Shown piece by piece: positions 47,618 through 57,171 of a stretch of 64,000 nt of DNA. The position numbers and the translations under genes were made by a program. The notes under the pieces are model-generated. The model was given only the letters and a program-made list of their open reading frames with translations, was not told where the DNA came from and did not search any database. The stretch comes from Bacteroidales bacterium (GTDB lineage Bacteria; Bacteroidota; Bacteroidia; Bacteroidales; UBA932), in assembly GCA_017395045.1 (NCBI GenBank), contig JAFPWG010000001.1, forward strand, positions 62,001 to 126,000. Reading direction: 5' to 3'. Numbering within the stretch: the first letter of the stretch is position 1; every line of letters starts with the position of its first letter.

Positions 47618-49561
47618 ATGAAAAAAGCATTGATTCTTCTGGTTCCCGCCCTGGCGCTCCTGGCGTCCTGCGGAGATGCGATTGAACTGCCCGACGTGGA
47701 CGGTTCCGGGAATACACCCGACGAAGTGACTCCTGAGCCGCCCGTGTCGGGAGATGTGGTGTTCACGGCTACGGCCGAGGACCTCGCCGACGGAAGCCAG
47801 CTGGCCTGGAAGACGGGAGACCAGATCCTCCTGTCGGACGGGACGACGGTCCAGACCCTGTCCAACCGGGCTGCAGCCGGTCCGGTGGCCGAATTCCCGG
47901 GCAAGATTGCGGAAGGAAAGACCTCTTTCGTAGCGGTTTATCCCGCGGCGTCAGGCGTCTCCCTGCAGGGGACGACGGCTACTTTCGAAGTCCCTACCGG
48001 CCAGACCGGTGCAGGTCCCTCCTACCGTGTGGCCAAAGCCACGGGAACCCTTCTGTATTTCCGCAGCCTGGTGTCCGAAATCCGTTTTACCGTGGGATAT
48101 GAAGGCGTGACCAAGGTCCGTTTCCAGACCACCGGTGAGAAGATCGCCGGTAAGGTGACCGTCGACTATTCGGGCTCCGATCCTGTCGTCACCGCTACGG
48201 ATGACTACGTGGAGGTGACCGGTACGTTCGAACCCGGCAAGACCTATTCGTTCTCCGCGCTCCCCGGTTCCATCGAGGGGTATACCGTCGTGGCCTATTC
48301 CGGCGACAAGGAGACGGCCCACGTGAGCGGCGGCGCAGTGGAACTGAAGAAGGGCATCCCGGCGAATCTGCCGGCTTTCCAGCAGGACATCCCCACCTAT
48401 CGCATCACCAACATGTGGGTGTGCGGAGGTACTGGTCCGGAGTATGGCGGCGCAGGGGTCATCGACATCCTCACAAAGCCCAACTATTTCAATGAAGAGG
48501 ACGGCCGCGGCATCACGGCGCTCAAGGACAACTATTACCAGCTCCGTCCGGACGGCACGTTTGTCAATTATGCCGGGGAGGATGGCCGCAACTGGTGGTT
48601 CGTCTATTCCGGAAGCGTGAATCCCGCGAACGGAAAGGACCTGGACCTCAGGAAGTTCTATGATGTCCTCCCGCTCTCCGAAGGCCGGTACGCCCTCGAT
48701 GGGAACACTGTGACTTTCACAAAGGCCGATGGAAGCACCACACAAGCCCTGTTCCTGGGCCCCGGCACCTATGAGGTCCCGGGCGCGGGCGGCAAGTCCG
48801 TGACCATCACGCGCCAGGCGCTGGCCTTCACCATCACGGGCGGCAAGGACGACTGGAACAACATCTACAAGGACTATGACAAGATCGCGGCCCGGCCGCG
48901 CGCCCTGTTCATCGAGATGGAAGCGATGCCGGACGGCTTCCTCGTTCCTGCGGCTTCCCAGACGACGGACGCCGACTTCGAGTACGTGGAACCGGGCAGC
49001 ACTTTCGATTGGGCCAGCCTGCCCGGCAGTTGGAATGTCTTTGGCGGCAATGCGTCTCCGTTCGGCATCTGGGTGCTCGGCGGTTCCGGTGACGACCCGG
49101 CCTTTGTGAGCCCGATCGACAAGAGCTGGGACTGGGACGACACCATCTGGAAGGAATCTGATAACGGCTTCGTAATCGCCGTCACCTCGATGGAGGGCAC
49201 GACCGTCAAGGGAACTACCAACTGGTGGGCCGGAGACGACGGTGCGTTCTGGAATTATACCTGGAAGGGCACCGGCGAGGATCTGTCCCGGTTCTACAAC
49301 ATGATTCCGAAGGGTAAGCATGAGTTCACCCTGGACATGAAGTCCATGACGGTCACCTACGATAACGGCCGTGTCGCCAAGTTCCTGACGCCGGGCACTC
49401 ACGAGTTCGTCTATGGCAAGACCATCGATGTCCGCGACAATTGCTTCGCCCTGGCCTTCCACCTGATGGATCCGATTCCGGCGACGGACCAGCGTTGGAC
49501 CGATGTAGACCGTTTCGTGAATGCTCCGCTGGAGTATGTGATCATGTTCGAGAAGCAGTAA
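47618..49561 (+). CDS. Lipoprotein with fimbrillin-like N-terminus and duplicated beta module, probable glycan binder
   Basis: 647 residues, lipobox LLASCGD (Cys18). Residues about 46-250 look like a fimbrillin-type domain (WKTGDQILLSDG). After that, two related modules occur: FLGPGTYEVPGAGGKSVTIT (379-398) with LAFTI, and FLTPGTHEFVYGKTIDV (589-605) with LAFHL, about 210 residues apart, each preceded by a tryptophan-rich patch (RNWWFVYSG and TNWWAGDDGAFWNYTW). No catalytic motif is visible. The place between an esterase and GH130 suggests a second surface glycan-binding protein. Confidence 0.65.
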   Translation: MKKALILLVPALALLASCGDAIELPDVDGSGNTPDEVTPEPPVSGDVVFTATAEDLADGSQLAWKTGDQILLSDGTTVQTLSNRAAAGPVAEFPGKIAEGKTSFVAVYPAASGVSLQGTTATFEVPTGQTGAGPSYRVAKATGTLLYFRSLVSEIRFTVGYEGVTKVRFQTTGEKIAGKVTVDYSGSDPVVTATDDYVEVTGTFEPGKTYSFSALPGSIEGYTVVAYSGDKETAHVSGGAVELKKGIPANLPAFQQDIPTYRITNMWVCGGTGPEYGGAGVIDILTKPNYFNEEDGRGITALKDNYYQLRPDGTFVNYAGEDGRNWWFVYSGSVNPANGKDLDLRKFYDVLPLSEGRYALDGNTVTFTKADGSTTQALFLGPGTYEVPGAGGKSVTITRQALAFTITGGKDDWNNIYKDYDKIAARPRALFIEMEAMPDGFLVPAASQTTDADFEYVEPGSTFDWASLPGSWNVFGGNASPFGIWVLGGSGDDPAFVSPIDKSWDWDDTIWKESDNGFVIAVTSMEGTTVKGTTNWWAGDDGAFWNYTWKGTGEDLSRFYNMIPKGKHEFTLDMKSMTVTYDNGRVAKFLTPGTHEFVYGKTIDVRDNCFALAFHLMDPIPATDQRWTDVDRFVNAPLEYVIMFEKQ

Positions 49562-49562
49562 T

Positions 49563-50729
49563 ATGATGGATTTCAAGGAAAGAATGGCGTGGCTCACGGA
49601 GAGCCACGCCTCCCTCCTTTCCAGGAAAAATGTCCCGTTGGAGGGAAACGGCGTTTACGAGCGCTATAAATATCCGGTTCTGACGGCAGAACACGCTCCG
49701 CTGTTCTGGAGGTATGACCTGGACGAGAAGACGAATCCTTACCTGATGGAGCGCTTCGGTATCCATGCCGTGATGAACAGCGGTGCAATCAAATGGAAAG
49801 GAAAATATGTGCTGGTCTGTCGCGTCGAGGGCGCGGACCGGAAGAGCTTCTTCGCCGTTGCGGAGAGCCCGAACGGAGTGGATAACTTCCGCTTCTGGGA
49901 CCGTCCGATCACGATGCCGGAGTGGGAAGAGCCCGCCACCAACGTGTACGACATGCGCCTGACGGCACACGAGGACGGTTGGATCTACGGAATCTTCTGC
50001 GTGGAGCGGAAGGATCCGGCCGCGGCTCCCGGCGACTTGTCGTCGGCCGTTGCAACTGCAGGCATCGCCCGGACAAAGGACCTCGTGAACTGGGAGCGGC
50101 TCCCGGACCTGGTAAGTACGACCCAGCAGCGGAACGTGGTGCTTCATCCGGAGTTCGTGAAAGGGAAATATGCCCTTTATACGCGTCCGCAGGATGGTTT
50201 CATCGACGCCGGAAACGGCGGTGGCATCGGCGGCGCACTGGTGGATTCGATGGAGCACGCGGTCATTTCGGACAACGAGCGGATTATCAATTTCCGGCAT
50301 TACCACACCATCAAGGAAGTCAAGAACGGGGAAGGACCGGCTCCCATCAAGACACCCCAGGGCTGGCTTCACCTGGCGCACGGCGTGCGCGGCTGCGCCA
50401 GCGGCCTCCGCTACGTGCTGTATATGTACATGACGGCGCTGGACGATCCCACCCGCGTGATTGCGGAGCCCGCCGGTTTCTTCATGGCTCCGGAAGGGGA
50501 GGAGTACATCGGTGACGTGATGAACGTGCTGTTCACGAACGGCTGGATCGCCGATGAAGACGGTAAGGTATTCATCTACTATGCGTCGTCCGACACCCGG
50601 ATGCATGTGGCCACCTCCACGGTGGACCGCCTGGTGGACTACTGCCTGCACACGGCCCCGGACGGTCTCCGGACCGGCCTGTCGGTGGAAACCCTGAACC
50701 GCCTGATCGACAAGAATCTGAACAGATAG
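49563..50729 (+). CDS. GH130 mannoside phosphorylase (4-O-beta-mannosyl-glucose phosphorylase type)
   Basis: 388 residues, no signal peptide, so cytoplasmic. It is a five-bladed GH130 with the proposed acid Asp at 130 in NVYDMRLTAHEDGW and the GGIGGALVDSM and HGVRGCASGLRYVLYM segments. Its length fits GH130 subfamily 1, which splits mannosyl-glucose with phosphate into mannose-1-phosphate and glucose. It needs a mannobiose 2-epimerase, and an AGE-family gene begins at 63674. It starts 1 nt after the preceding stop, with an alternative Met one codon on. Confidence 0.92.
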   Translation: MMDFKERMAWLTESHASLLSRKNVPLEGNGVYERYKYPVLTAEHAPLFWRYDLDEKTNPYLMERFGIHAVMNSGAIKWKGKYVLVCRVEGADRKSFFAVAESPNGVDNFRFWDRPITMPEWEEPATNVYDMRLTAHEDGWIYGIFCVERKDPAAAPGDLSSAVATAGIARTKDLVNWERLPDLVSTTQQRNVVLHPEFVKGKYALYTRPQDGFIDAGNGGGIGGALVDSMEHAVISDNERIINFRHYHTIKEVKNGEGPAPIKTPQGWLHLAHGVRGCASGLRYVLYMYMTALDDPTRVIAEPAGFFMAPEGEEYIGDVMNVLFTNGWIADEDGKVFIYYASSDTRMHVATSTVDRLVDYCLHTAPDGLRTGLSVETLNRLIDKNLNR

Positions 50730-50734
50730 GAAGT

Positions 50735-53700
50735 ATGAAAAAGACACTCGCGCTCCTGGCGCTGATCCTGGCGGTGGCCTGCGGAAGGAATGAAGGAACC
50801 AGGACTCTCGGCATCGGGAACTATCCTGGTGATCCCGCCGAGAACTTCTCCCCGACTCTCCGGAAGGGGGATGGTTACCGGAACATCGCTTTGCTGCGCG
50901 CTGCCAGGCATTCCTCCAGTGCCGACTACAACCAGACGGCGCAGCTTCTCACCGACGGTTTGGTCGCGGATGGCCCGGCTTTCTGGGTGACGGCCGTCAA
51001 GGACGGAGAGGCGGTCACCGGCCCCGAAGCCGGTTTCCTCACCGACCTGAACCATGCCGGCATCGTCTGTACCGGTACGGAAGCGGACATCGAACTGGAC
51101 TTCCACGGGTATGCGCCCGTGGTGGACCGGATGCTCGTCGCCTGCGGCGGCAACCAGCCGCAGAATACGGTGCTTACGGTGGAGGGGAAGGCTGGAAACG
51201 GCGAATGGACGGTCCTGGGTTCCGCCCGTCCCCAGACGGCGGAAAACACGCTGATCATCCACAACTGGGAGTTCTCCGTTCCGGTAGCCGGAACGTTCGA
51301 CGCCTTCCGGCTCCATTTTTCCGGACTTCCCGGATACTTCAACCTGAATGAGGTCTTCTTCTACAAGGACGATCTCGTCGTGGACGTGATGCCGGGCACC
51401 CGTTTTGTCAGCTCGTGGAAGAGCGCTGGTGCGGAGGAAGAATGGGTTTGCATCGACCTGGGTGAACTTTCCACCTTCGACAAGATGTGTTTTGCCTGGG
51501 TTAACGGGCCTGTGAAGGCGACGGTACAGGCATCGAAGGACGGAAAGGATTGGAGGGATGTCGCCTCATTCGAGGGCGCGGAGCCGGAAATCGGCTTCTC
51601 CCGCACGAAAGGTCGTTATGTCCGCCTGTGTCTGTCCGGGACTGAAAACGGACAGCCGTTCGAACTGAGCGAGTGGGAAGTGTACGGCGAAGGTGGTACC
51701 CGGGCGGTTCCGAAACCGGCCCCGGCCCGTGAGGGCGCCCGCCAGCTGCTTTCCGGCGGCGGCTGGAAACTGCAGCGCGCCCCGCAGGCGGCGAACCCCG
51801 GGGAGGAGATATCCGCGGCCGGTTTTGACGATTCGGGCTGGCTGGTTGCCACCGTCCCGGGTACGGTTCTCGCGACGTATGTGGACAATGGCGCCGTGGA
51901 CCACCCCAATTTCGGTGCGAACCAGCTTTATATCTCCGATTCGTATTTCCGGTCGGATTTCTGGTACCGGAACGTTTTCTCCGCCCATCTGGATACGCCC
52001 AGGCAGTTCCTTCACTTCGAGGGGATCAACTACCAGGCGCTCGTGTACCTGAACGGCCGTTTCCTCGGCGTGATCGACGGTGCCTTCCGGGCAGCGGACT
52101 TCGATGTGACGGGGACCCTTCAGGAGGGGGACAACGTCCTTGCCGTTCAGATCATCCACAATCCGTCATACGGAACGGTGAAGGAGCAGACGGCCTATAC
52201 GCCGCAGTCGAACGGCGGCGTCCTCGGCGGGGACAATCCCACGATGCATGCGACCATCGGCTGGGACTGGATTCCCACAGTCCGGGGGCGGGACATCGGA
52301 ATCTATGATGATGTGTGGCTTTCCTTTACCGGTCCCGTTACCGTGGAGGATCCCTTCGTCCGGACGGAACTTCCGCTTCCGGACACGACACAGGCTACGC
52401 TATTCGCTCAGGCAGTGCTGGTCAATCACGCCGATGCTCCGGTCTCCGGCACGCTGGAATGGAAGTTCGGCGACCTGGCAGTTTCCGAACCCGTCGACCT
52501 GCAGGCCGGCGAGAAACGCGATGTCGTCTTCGATCCGCAGACCCTGCAGAACCCCCGCCTGTGGTGGCCCAAGGGCTATGGCGAGCAAAACCTGTATCCC
52601 GTGTCCTTCCGCTTCACGGCGGACGGCGTCGTCTCCGATGCCAAGGAATTCCTGTCCGGCGTGCGCCAGATGGACTTCTCGATGGATTCCTACACGCCAC
52701 TCCAGGGCTTTACGAATTCCTTCCAGAGCCGGAACGAGCGGCAGCGCCTGAGCCTGTTCGTGAACGGCCGCCGCTTCATCGGCTTCGGCGGTAACTGGGG
52801 TTTCCCGGAGCATCTGCTGAATTACCGCACCCGCGAATTCGATGCGGCGGTGAAGTACCATGCCGACATGAATTTTACGATGATTCGCAACTGGGTGGGC
52901 ATGACGGGCCAGCGCGCTTTCTACGAGGCGTGCGACCGCCACGGCATCCTCATCTGGCAGGATTTCTGGCTGGCGAATCCCTGGGACGGCCCCGACCCGC
53001 TGGATCCGGACCGCTTCAACGCGGTCGCGGAGGAATATGTACGCCGGATCCGCAACCATCCTTCCATCGGTCTGTATGTGGGCAGGAACGAAGGGTATCC
53101 GCCGGAGGCCATCGATACTTTCCTGCAGGAAATGATTGTCCGGGAGCATCCCGGCATGTGCTACATCCCGCATTCCGCGACGGACGGCGTGAGCGGAGGA
53201 GGTCCGTACAACGCTTTGAAGCCGTCGGATTACTTCCATGTCCGGGGACGCGACAAGTTCCACAGTGAGATGGGAATGCCTGCCGTGATGAATTACGAGA
53301 ACATGGTGCGGGCGATGGGCGAAGACGCCCTGGAGCCCGTGAATACGGTCGCACACCCCAACCCGATGTACGGCCTGCATGACTACACCCTGGGACGCCT
53401 CGCCAACAGCGCCCAGCAGGCGGAGAGCTTCAACGAGCTCCTGGCCCGGGCCTTCGGGGAGCCTGCCGACGCGAAGCGATTCGCGGAGCTGGCCCAGTGG
53501 ATCAACTATGACGGCTACCGGGCGATGTTCGAATCCCGCGGAGAATACCGGCGTGGCCTGCTCCTGTGGATGAGCCATCCGGCCTGGCCTTCGATGGTCT
53601 GGCAGACGTATGACTACTACTTCGAGCCGACGGGCGCCTATTTCGGCTGCAAGAAGGCCTGCGAGCCCCTCCATATCCAGCTGAACCTGCTCACCCGCCA

Positions 53701-54250
53701 GGTGGAAGTGGTGAACTACCACGCCGGCAACCGCGCCGGCCTGACGGCGAAAGTGTCGGTGCTTGACATGGAAGGCAAGGTCCTGGACGGATTTACCGGA
53801 CAGCTTGACCTCCCGGAGGACAGCACGGCCGTCATCGGGGCCCTGCCGGTTCCGGAGGACGTGACGCCGGTCTATTACGTGCAGCTGGAGCTCTCCGATG
53901 CGGCCGGATATCCGCTGTCGACGAACTTCTACGTCCAGGGGAAGGAGGAAGGCAACCTCCAGGCCCTGAACCAGTTGGGCAAGGCTTCCGTGAAGGTTTC
54001 CTTCTCCGGGAACGGTCCCTGGAAGGCCACTTTGACCAACAGCGGGAACGTTCCGGCCCTGATGCTGCGCCTGAAGCTGGTGTCAAAGTCCACGGGTGAA
54101 ATGGTCCTGCCCGTCATCTATTCCGACAATTATTTCTCGCTGATGCCGGGAGATTCCCGGGAGATTGCGATCGAAGCTGCTCCGGAAGACCTGGGCGGCA
54201 AGGCCGGTCTCGAAATCTCCGGTTTCAACCTGGAGGGCCGGGCGATGTAG
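50735..54250 (+). CDS. GH2 beta-mannosidase-like lipoprotein with F5/8-type C domains
   Basis: 1171 residues with lipobox LAVACG (Cys16). Residues about 48-210 and 215-318 look like discoidin (F5/8 C) modules, the second ending LSEWEVYGEG. GH2 follows: sugar-binding jelly roll (about 335-530), Ig-like part, then the TIM barrel with acid/base E786 in VGRNEGYPP and nucleophile E845 in FHSEMGMPA. The motifs are closest to the beta-mannosidase/exo-glucosaminidase branch of GH2. With the GH26 neighbours, beta-mannosidase is most likely. The lipid anchor suggests it faces the periplasm or surface. Confidence 0.85.
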   Translation: MKKTLALLALILAVACGRNEGTRTLGIGNYPGDPAENFSPTLRKGDGYRNIALLRAARHSSSADYNQTAQLLTDGLVADGPAFWVTAVKDGEAVTGPEAGFLTDLNHAGIVCTGTEADIELDFHGYAPVVDRMLVACGGNQPQNTVLTVEGKAGNGEWTVLGSARPQTAENTLIIHNWEFSVPVAGTFDAFRLHFSGLPGYFNLNEVFFYKDDLVVDVMPGTRFVSSWKSAGAEEEWVCIDLGELSTFDKMCFAWVNGPVKATVQASKDGKDWRDVASFEGAEPEIGFSRTKGRYVRLCLSGTENGQPFELSEWEVYGEGGTRAVPKPAPAREGARQLLSGGGWKLQRAPQAANPGEEISAAGFDDSGWLVATVPGTVLATYVDNGAVDHPNFGANQLYISDSYFRSDFWYRNVFSAHLDTPRQFLHFEGINYQALVYLNGRFLGVIDGAFRAADFDVTGTLQEGDNVLAVQIIHNPSYGTVKEQTAYTPQSNGGVLGGDNPTMHATIGWDWIPTVRGRDIGIYDDVWLSFTGPVTVEDPFVRTELPLPDTTQATLFAQAVLVNHADAPVSGTLEWKFGDLAVSEPVDLQAGEKRDVVFDPQTLQNPRLWWPKGYGEQNLYPVSFRFTADGVVSDAKEFLSGVRQMDFSMDSYTPLQGFTNSFQSRNERQRLSLFVNGRRFIGFGGNWGFPEHLLNYRTREFDAAVKYHADMNFTMIRNWVGMTGQRAFYEACDRHGILIWQDFWLANPWDGPDPLDPDRFNAVAEEYVRRIRNHPSIGLYVGRNEGYPPEAIDTFLQEMIVREHPGMCYIPHSATDGVSGGGPYNALKPSDYFHVRGRDKFHSEMGMPAVMNYENMVRAMGEDALEPVNTVAHPNPMYGLHDYTLGRLANSAQQAESFNELLARAFGEPADAKRFAELAQWINYDGYRAMFESRGEYRRGLLLWMSHPAWPSMVWQTYDYYFEPTGAYFGCKKACEPLHIQLNLLTRQVEVVNYHAGNRAGLTAKVSVLDMEGKVLDGFTGQLDLPEDSTAVIGALPVPEDVTPVYYVQLELSDAAGYPLSTNFYVQGKEEGNLQALNQLGKASVKVSFSGNGPWKATLTNSGNVPALMLRLKLVSKSTGEMVLPVIYSDNYFSLMPGDSREIAIEAAPEDLGGKAGLEISGFNLEGRAM

Positions 54251-54270
54251 GTGTGTTCGGGAAAAATGAT

Positions 54271-54294
54271 TATCTTTATGCGGACAAACCGCAT
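54271..54294 (+). promoter_or_regulatory. Possible internal promoter and hairpin before the acetylesterase
   Basis: TATCTTTA (54271-54278) is one base off TAnnTTTG. It overlaps by one base a 6-bp ATGCGG/CCGCAT hairpin (54278-54294), 6 nt before the ATG. This could give separate expression of the last gene. Confidence 0.35.
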
Positions 54295-54300
54295 GAAACG

Positions 54301-55746
54301 ATGAAACGAATCCTCTTTTTCCTGGCGCTGCTGCTGCCTGTGATGCTCAGTGCCGAAGACCTCCGGGTCGCGCACGTCTTTTCCGACCATATGGTACTCC
54401 AGCGGGAGTCCCTTGTCCCGGTCTGGGGCTGGGGTGAACCCGGGAAGACCGTGACCGTACAGCCTTCCTGGTATAAAGGCAAAACTGCGAGCGTGAAGGT
54501 TGCGAAAGACGGCACCTGGCGCCTGGACATCGAAACGGGCGAAGCCGGCGGCCCGCACTCCCTGATGGTCAAGTCCGGAAAACAGTCCGTCACGCTGGCG
54601 GACATCCTTTTCGGCGAAGTGTGGATATGCGCCGGACAGTCCAACATGGAGATGCCCGTTTCCGGCTTCGGGTTCCAGGAGGTCGAGGGAGCGCGCGACG
54701 CCATCATCAAGGCGGCCACCTATGCCGGCAAAGTCCGCGTCTTTGATATCAAGACGCCCAAATGCACCGAGCCGATAGATGACGTGGACGCTACGTGGAA
54801 ACGGGCTTCCGCGGCATCCTGCGCGGGAACTTCCGCTGTGGGATGGTTCTTCGCCACGGCGCTGGCCGACAATCTGGATGTCCCCGTGGGCATTATCGTA
54901 AACCCTTGGGGCGGCAGCCGGATCGAACCGTGGATGACGCAGGAAGCGATTGACGCAGCCGGGATTACGGCGGAAGAGCGGGCGGCCATCGACGCCATCG
55001 AGGAGAAGCCTGACCGCTGGCCCGAAACCCCGGAGCTCATCTGGAACGGCCGCATGGCCCCCATCGCGGGCTATGGCGCCCGGGGCTTCCTCTGGTATCA
55101 GGGGTGCTCCAACATCGGCCAGGAATGCTACGACAAGCTCCAGACATCGATGGTGAAGCTGTGGCGCGACAGCTGGGGGAGGGAAGACATGCCGTTCATC
55201 TTCGCGCTCCTGGCTCCCTATGAGCACGGCGATGCGAACGGCCGCTGGCGCCCGCATTTCCTGGAAGTCCAGCTCCGCAGCCTGAAGACCATCCCTTACA
55301 GTTATGCCGTCTGCACCGAAACCATCGGCAACCGGGCCACGGTCCATCCTGCGCAGAAGAAGGAAGTGGGTGACATGATGGCTCTCCGCGCCCTCCAGTC
55401 CGTCTATGGACAGAACCTGGGTTTCGACATCGAACTCCCGGAACTGAAGAGCGTCGAATATCTGGAGGACGGCCGTGCCAAGGTAACCCTCACGCACGTA
55501 TGGTCCAATCTCCAGTCCATTTCCGCACGGAGGATCGTCGGATTTGAACTGGCCGGCGAGGACCGGGTGTTCCACCTGGCCGAGGCCAAGGTTGACTGGG
55601 ACGGCGGTACCATCTATGTCCATTGTGACGAAGTCCCCAAGCCCGTTGCCGTCCGGTATGCCTTCCGTAACTGGATGGGAGCCAACCTGGAGAAGACGAT
55701 GGGCATCCCCGTCCCGCCTTTCCGCAGCGACGATTGGAATCTCTGA
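54301..55746 (+). CDS. SGNH/sialate O-acetylesterase-type carbohydrate esterase
   Basis: 481 residues with signal peptide (ends VMLSAE). It has the SASA-family layout: LRVAHVFSDHMVLQRE, then an Ig-like part, nucleophile Ser114 in CAGQSNMEMPV, and the catalytic His in RATVHPAQKKEVGD. Family members remove O-acetyl groups from sugars. In a mannan locus an acetylmannan esterase is the likely role. ATG at 54301 begins the signal peptide; an in-frame upstream ATG at 54253 does not. It is the last gene of the locus and is followed by a strong hairpin. Confidence 0.85.
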   Translation: MKRILFFLALLLPVMLSAEDLRVAHVFSDHMVLQRESLVPVWGWGEPGKTVTVQPSWYKGKTASVKVAKDGTWRLDIETGEAGGPHSLMVKSGKQSVTLADILFGEVWICAGQSNMEMPVSGFGFQEVEGARDAIIKAATYAGKVRVFDIKTPKCTEPIDDVDATWKRASAASCAGTSAVGWFFATALADNLDVPVGIIVNPWGGSRIEPWMTQEAIDAAGITAEERAAIDAIEEKPDRWPETPELIWNGRMAPIAGYGARGFLWYQGCSNIGQECYDKLQTSMVKLWRDSWGREDMPFIFALLAPYEHGDANGRWRPHFLEVQLRSLKTIPYSYAVCTETIGNRATVHPAQKKEVGDMMALRALQSVYGQNLGFDIELPELKSVEYLEDGRAKVTLTHVWSNLQSISARRIVGFELAGEDRVFHLAEAKVDWDGGTIYVHCDEVPKPVAVRYAFRNWMGANLEKTMGIPVPPFRSDDWNL

Positions 55747-55785
55747 TACGAGGGTAACACGCTGACTGCCAGCGGAGTAAATGAA

Positions 55786-55813
55786 GAGAGGTGCACCAGC
55801 CGGTGCACCTCTC
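55786..55813. terminator. Strong hairpin between the mannan locus and the permease gene
   Basis: GAGAGGTGCACC (55786-55797) and GGTGCACCTCTC (55802-55813) form a perfect 12-bp stem with an AGCC loop between two convergent genes. Neither side has a proper T run, so it may act as a bidirectional terminator helped by other factors, or protect 3' ends. Confidence 0.6.
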
Positions 55814-55841
55814 ACTTATTATTATGCTGTTTATCAGCCGT

Positions 55842-57161
55842 TTATATGAAGATATACTTGCAGATGAACAGCGCAGCGAGGACCCACATCGTGGGGGAGA
55901 TCTTCTTGAACTTGCCTGCGCAGGCGTTCAGGAGCACGTAGGAGATCACGCCGAGGAGGATACCGTCGGAGATGGAATAGGCAACGGGCATCATCAGCAC
56001 GGTGATGAACGCCGGAATGCTCTCGGAGTAGTCCTCCCAGTCGACCTTTGCGACCGGGGCCATCATCATCACGCCGACAATCACGAGGGCGGGAGCGGTG
56101 GCGGCGCCGGGGATGGCGAGGAAGACCGGGGAGAAGAGGAGCGCCAGGGCGAAAAGGATCGCGACCGTGAAGGCCGTCAGGCCGGTACGTCCGCCTTCGC
56201 CCACGCCGGAAGCGCTCTCGACGTAGGTCGTGGTGGTGGAGGTACCCAGGCAGGCGCCGCAGACGGTGGCGATGGAGTCGGCCATGAACATCTTGTCGAT
56301 GCCGTCCACATTGCCCTTCTCATCCACCATGCCGGCTTTCTGGGAGACCCCGATGATGGTTCCCATCGTGTCGAACATGTCAATGAACAGGAAGGTGAAG
56401 ACGACGGCGAGCATGTCCCAGCTCAGGATCTGGCCCCACTCGAATTTGACGAAGATGGGCGCGACGCTGTCCGGGAGGGAGACGACGCCGGAGAACTGCG
56501 TCAGGGCTGCACCGGATGCGGGATCCTTGATGAACAGGCCGATGATCGCGGTCACGAGGATACCGATCAGGATGCTTCCCTTGACCTTCAGGATGACGAG
56601 GGCGCCGGTGATGACGATGCCGATGATGCCCAGGAGGGCGGCCCCGTGCGTGATGTCACCGAGGGAAACCAGGGTGGAGTCGTTGTTCGCGATGATGCCG
56701 GCGTTCTGCAGGCCGATGAAGGCGATGAACAGGCCGATGCCCGCACCGATGGCGTGCTTGAGCGAGAGCGGAATCGCGTTCAGGATCCAGGAACGAACCT
56801 TCGTGAGGGTGAGGATGATGAACAGGAGACCCTCCAGGAACACGGCCGTCAGGGCGAACTGCCAGGAGTGTCCCATGGTCAGACACACCGTGAACACGAA
56901 GAAGGCGTTCAGGCCCATGCCCGGGGCGAGGGCGAACGGCTTCTTGGCGTAGAGCGCCATCACCAGCGTACCGATAAGAGCCGCAAGCGCGGTGGCGGTA
57001 AAGACCGCACCCTTGGGCATGTCCAGGGCGCTGAAGATGCTCGGGTTGACGGCCAGGATGTAGGCCATCGTCAGGAACGTGGTGATGCCCGCGACAATCT
57101 CTGTCCGGACGCTGTGCTTTTCGGAATCGAATCCGAAAGCCTTGCCGAGGAACTTGCTCAT
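55842..57161 (-). CDS. Purine (guanine/hypoxanthine) permease, AzgA-like NCS2
   Basis: 439 residues, 12-14 membrane helices. The AzgA-type opening TEIVAGITTFLTMAYILAVN and the MFDTMGTIIGVSQKAG and GTSTTTTYVESASGVGEGGR segments identify the purine branch of NCS2 proton symporters. It takes up hypoxanthine, guanine or adenine. It lies downstream of a DUF5020 gene and a UraA-like permease on the same strand, forming a nucleobase uptake operon. Confidence 0.92.
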   Translation of the reverse strand: MSKFLGKAFGFDSEKHSVRTEIVAGITTFLTMAYILAVNPSIFSALDMPKGAVFTATALAALIGTLVMALYAKKPFALAPGMGLNAFFVFTVCLTMGHSWQFALTAVFLEGLLFIILTLTKVRSWILNAIPLSLKHAIGAGIGLFIAFIGLQNAGIIANNDSTLVSLGDITHGAALLGIIGIVITGALVILKVKGSILIGILVTAIIGLFIKDPASGAALTQFSGVVSLPDSVAPIFVKFEWGQILSWDMLAVVFTFLFIDMFDTMGTIIGVSQKAGMVDEKGNVDGIDKMFMADSIATVCGACLGTSTTTTYVESASGVGEGGRTGLTAFTVAILFALALLFSPVFLAIPGAATAPALVIVGVMMMAPVAKVDWEDYSESIPAFITVLMMPVAYSISDGILLGVISYVLLNACAGKFKKISPTMWVLAALFICKYIFI

Positions 57162-57171
57162 GGCTCAGGAA

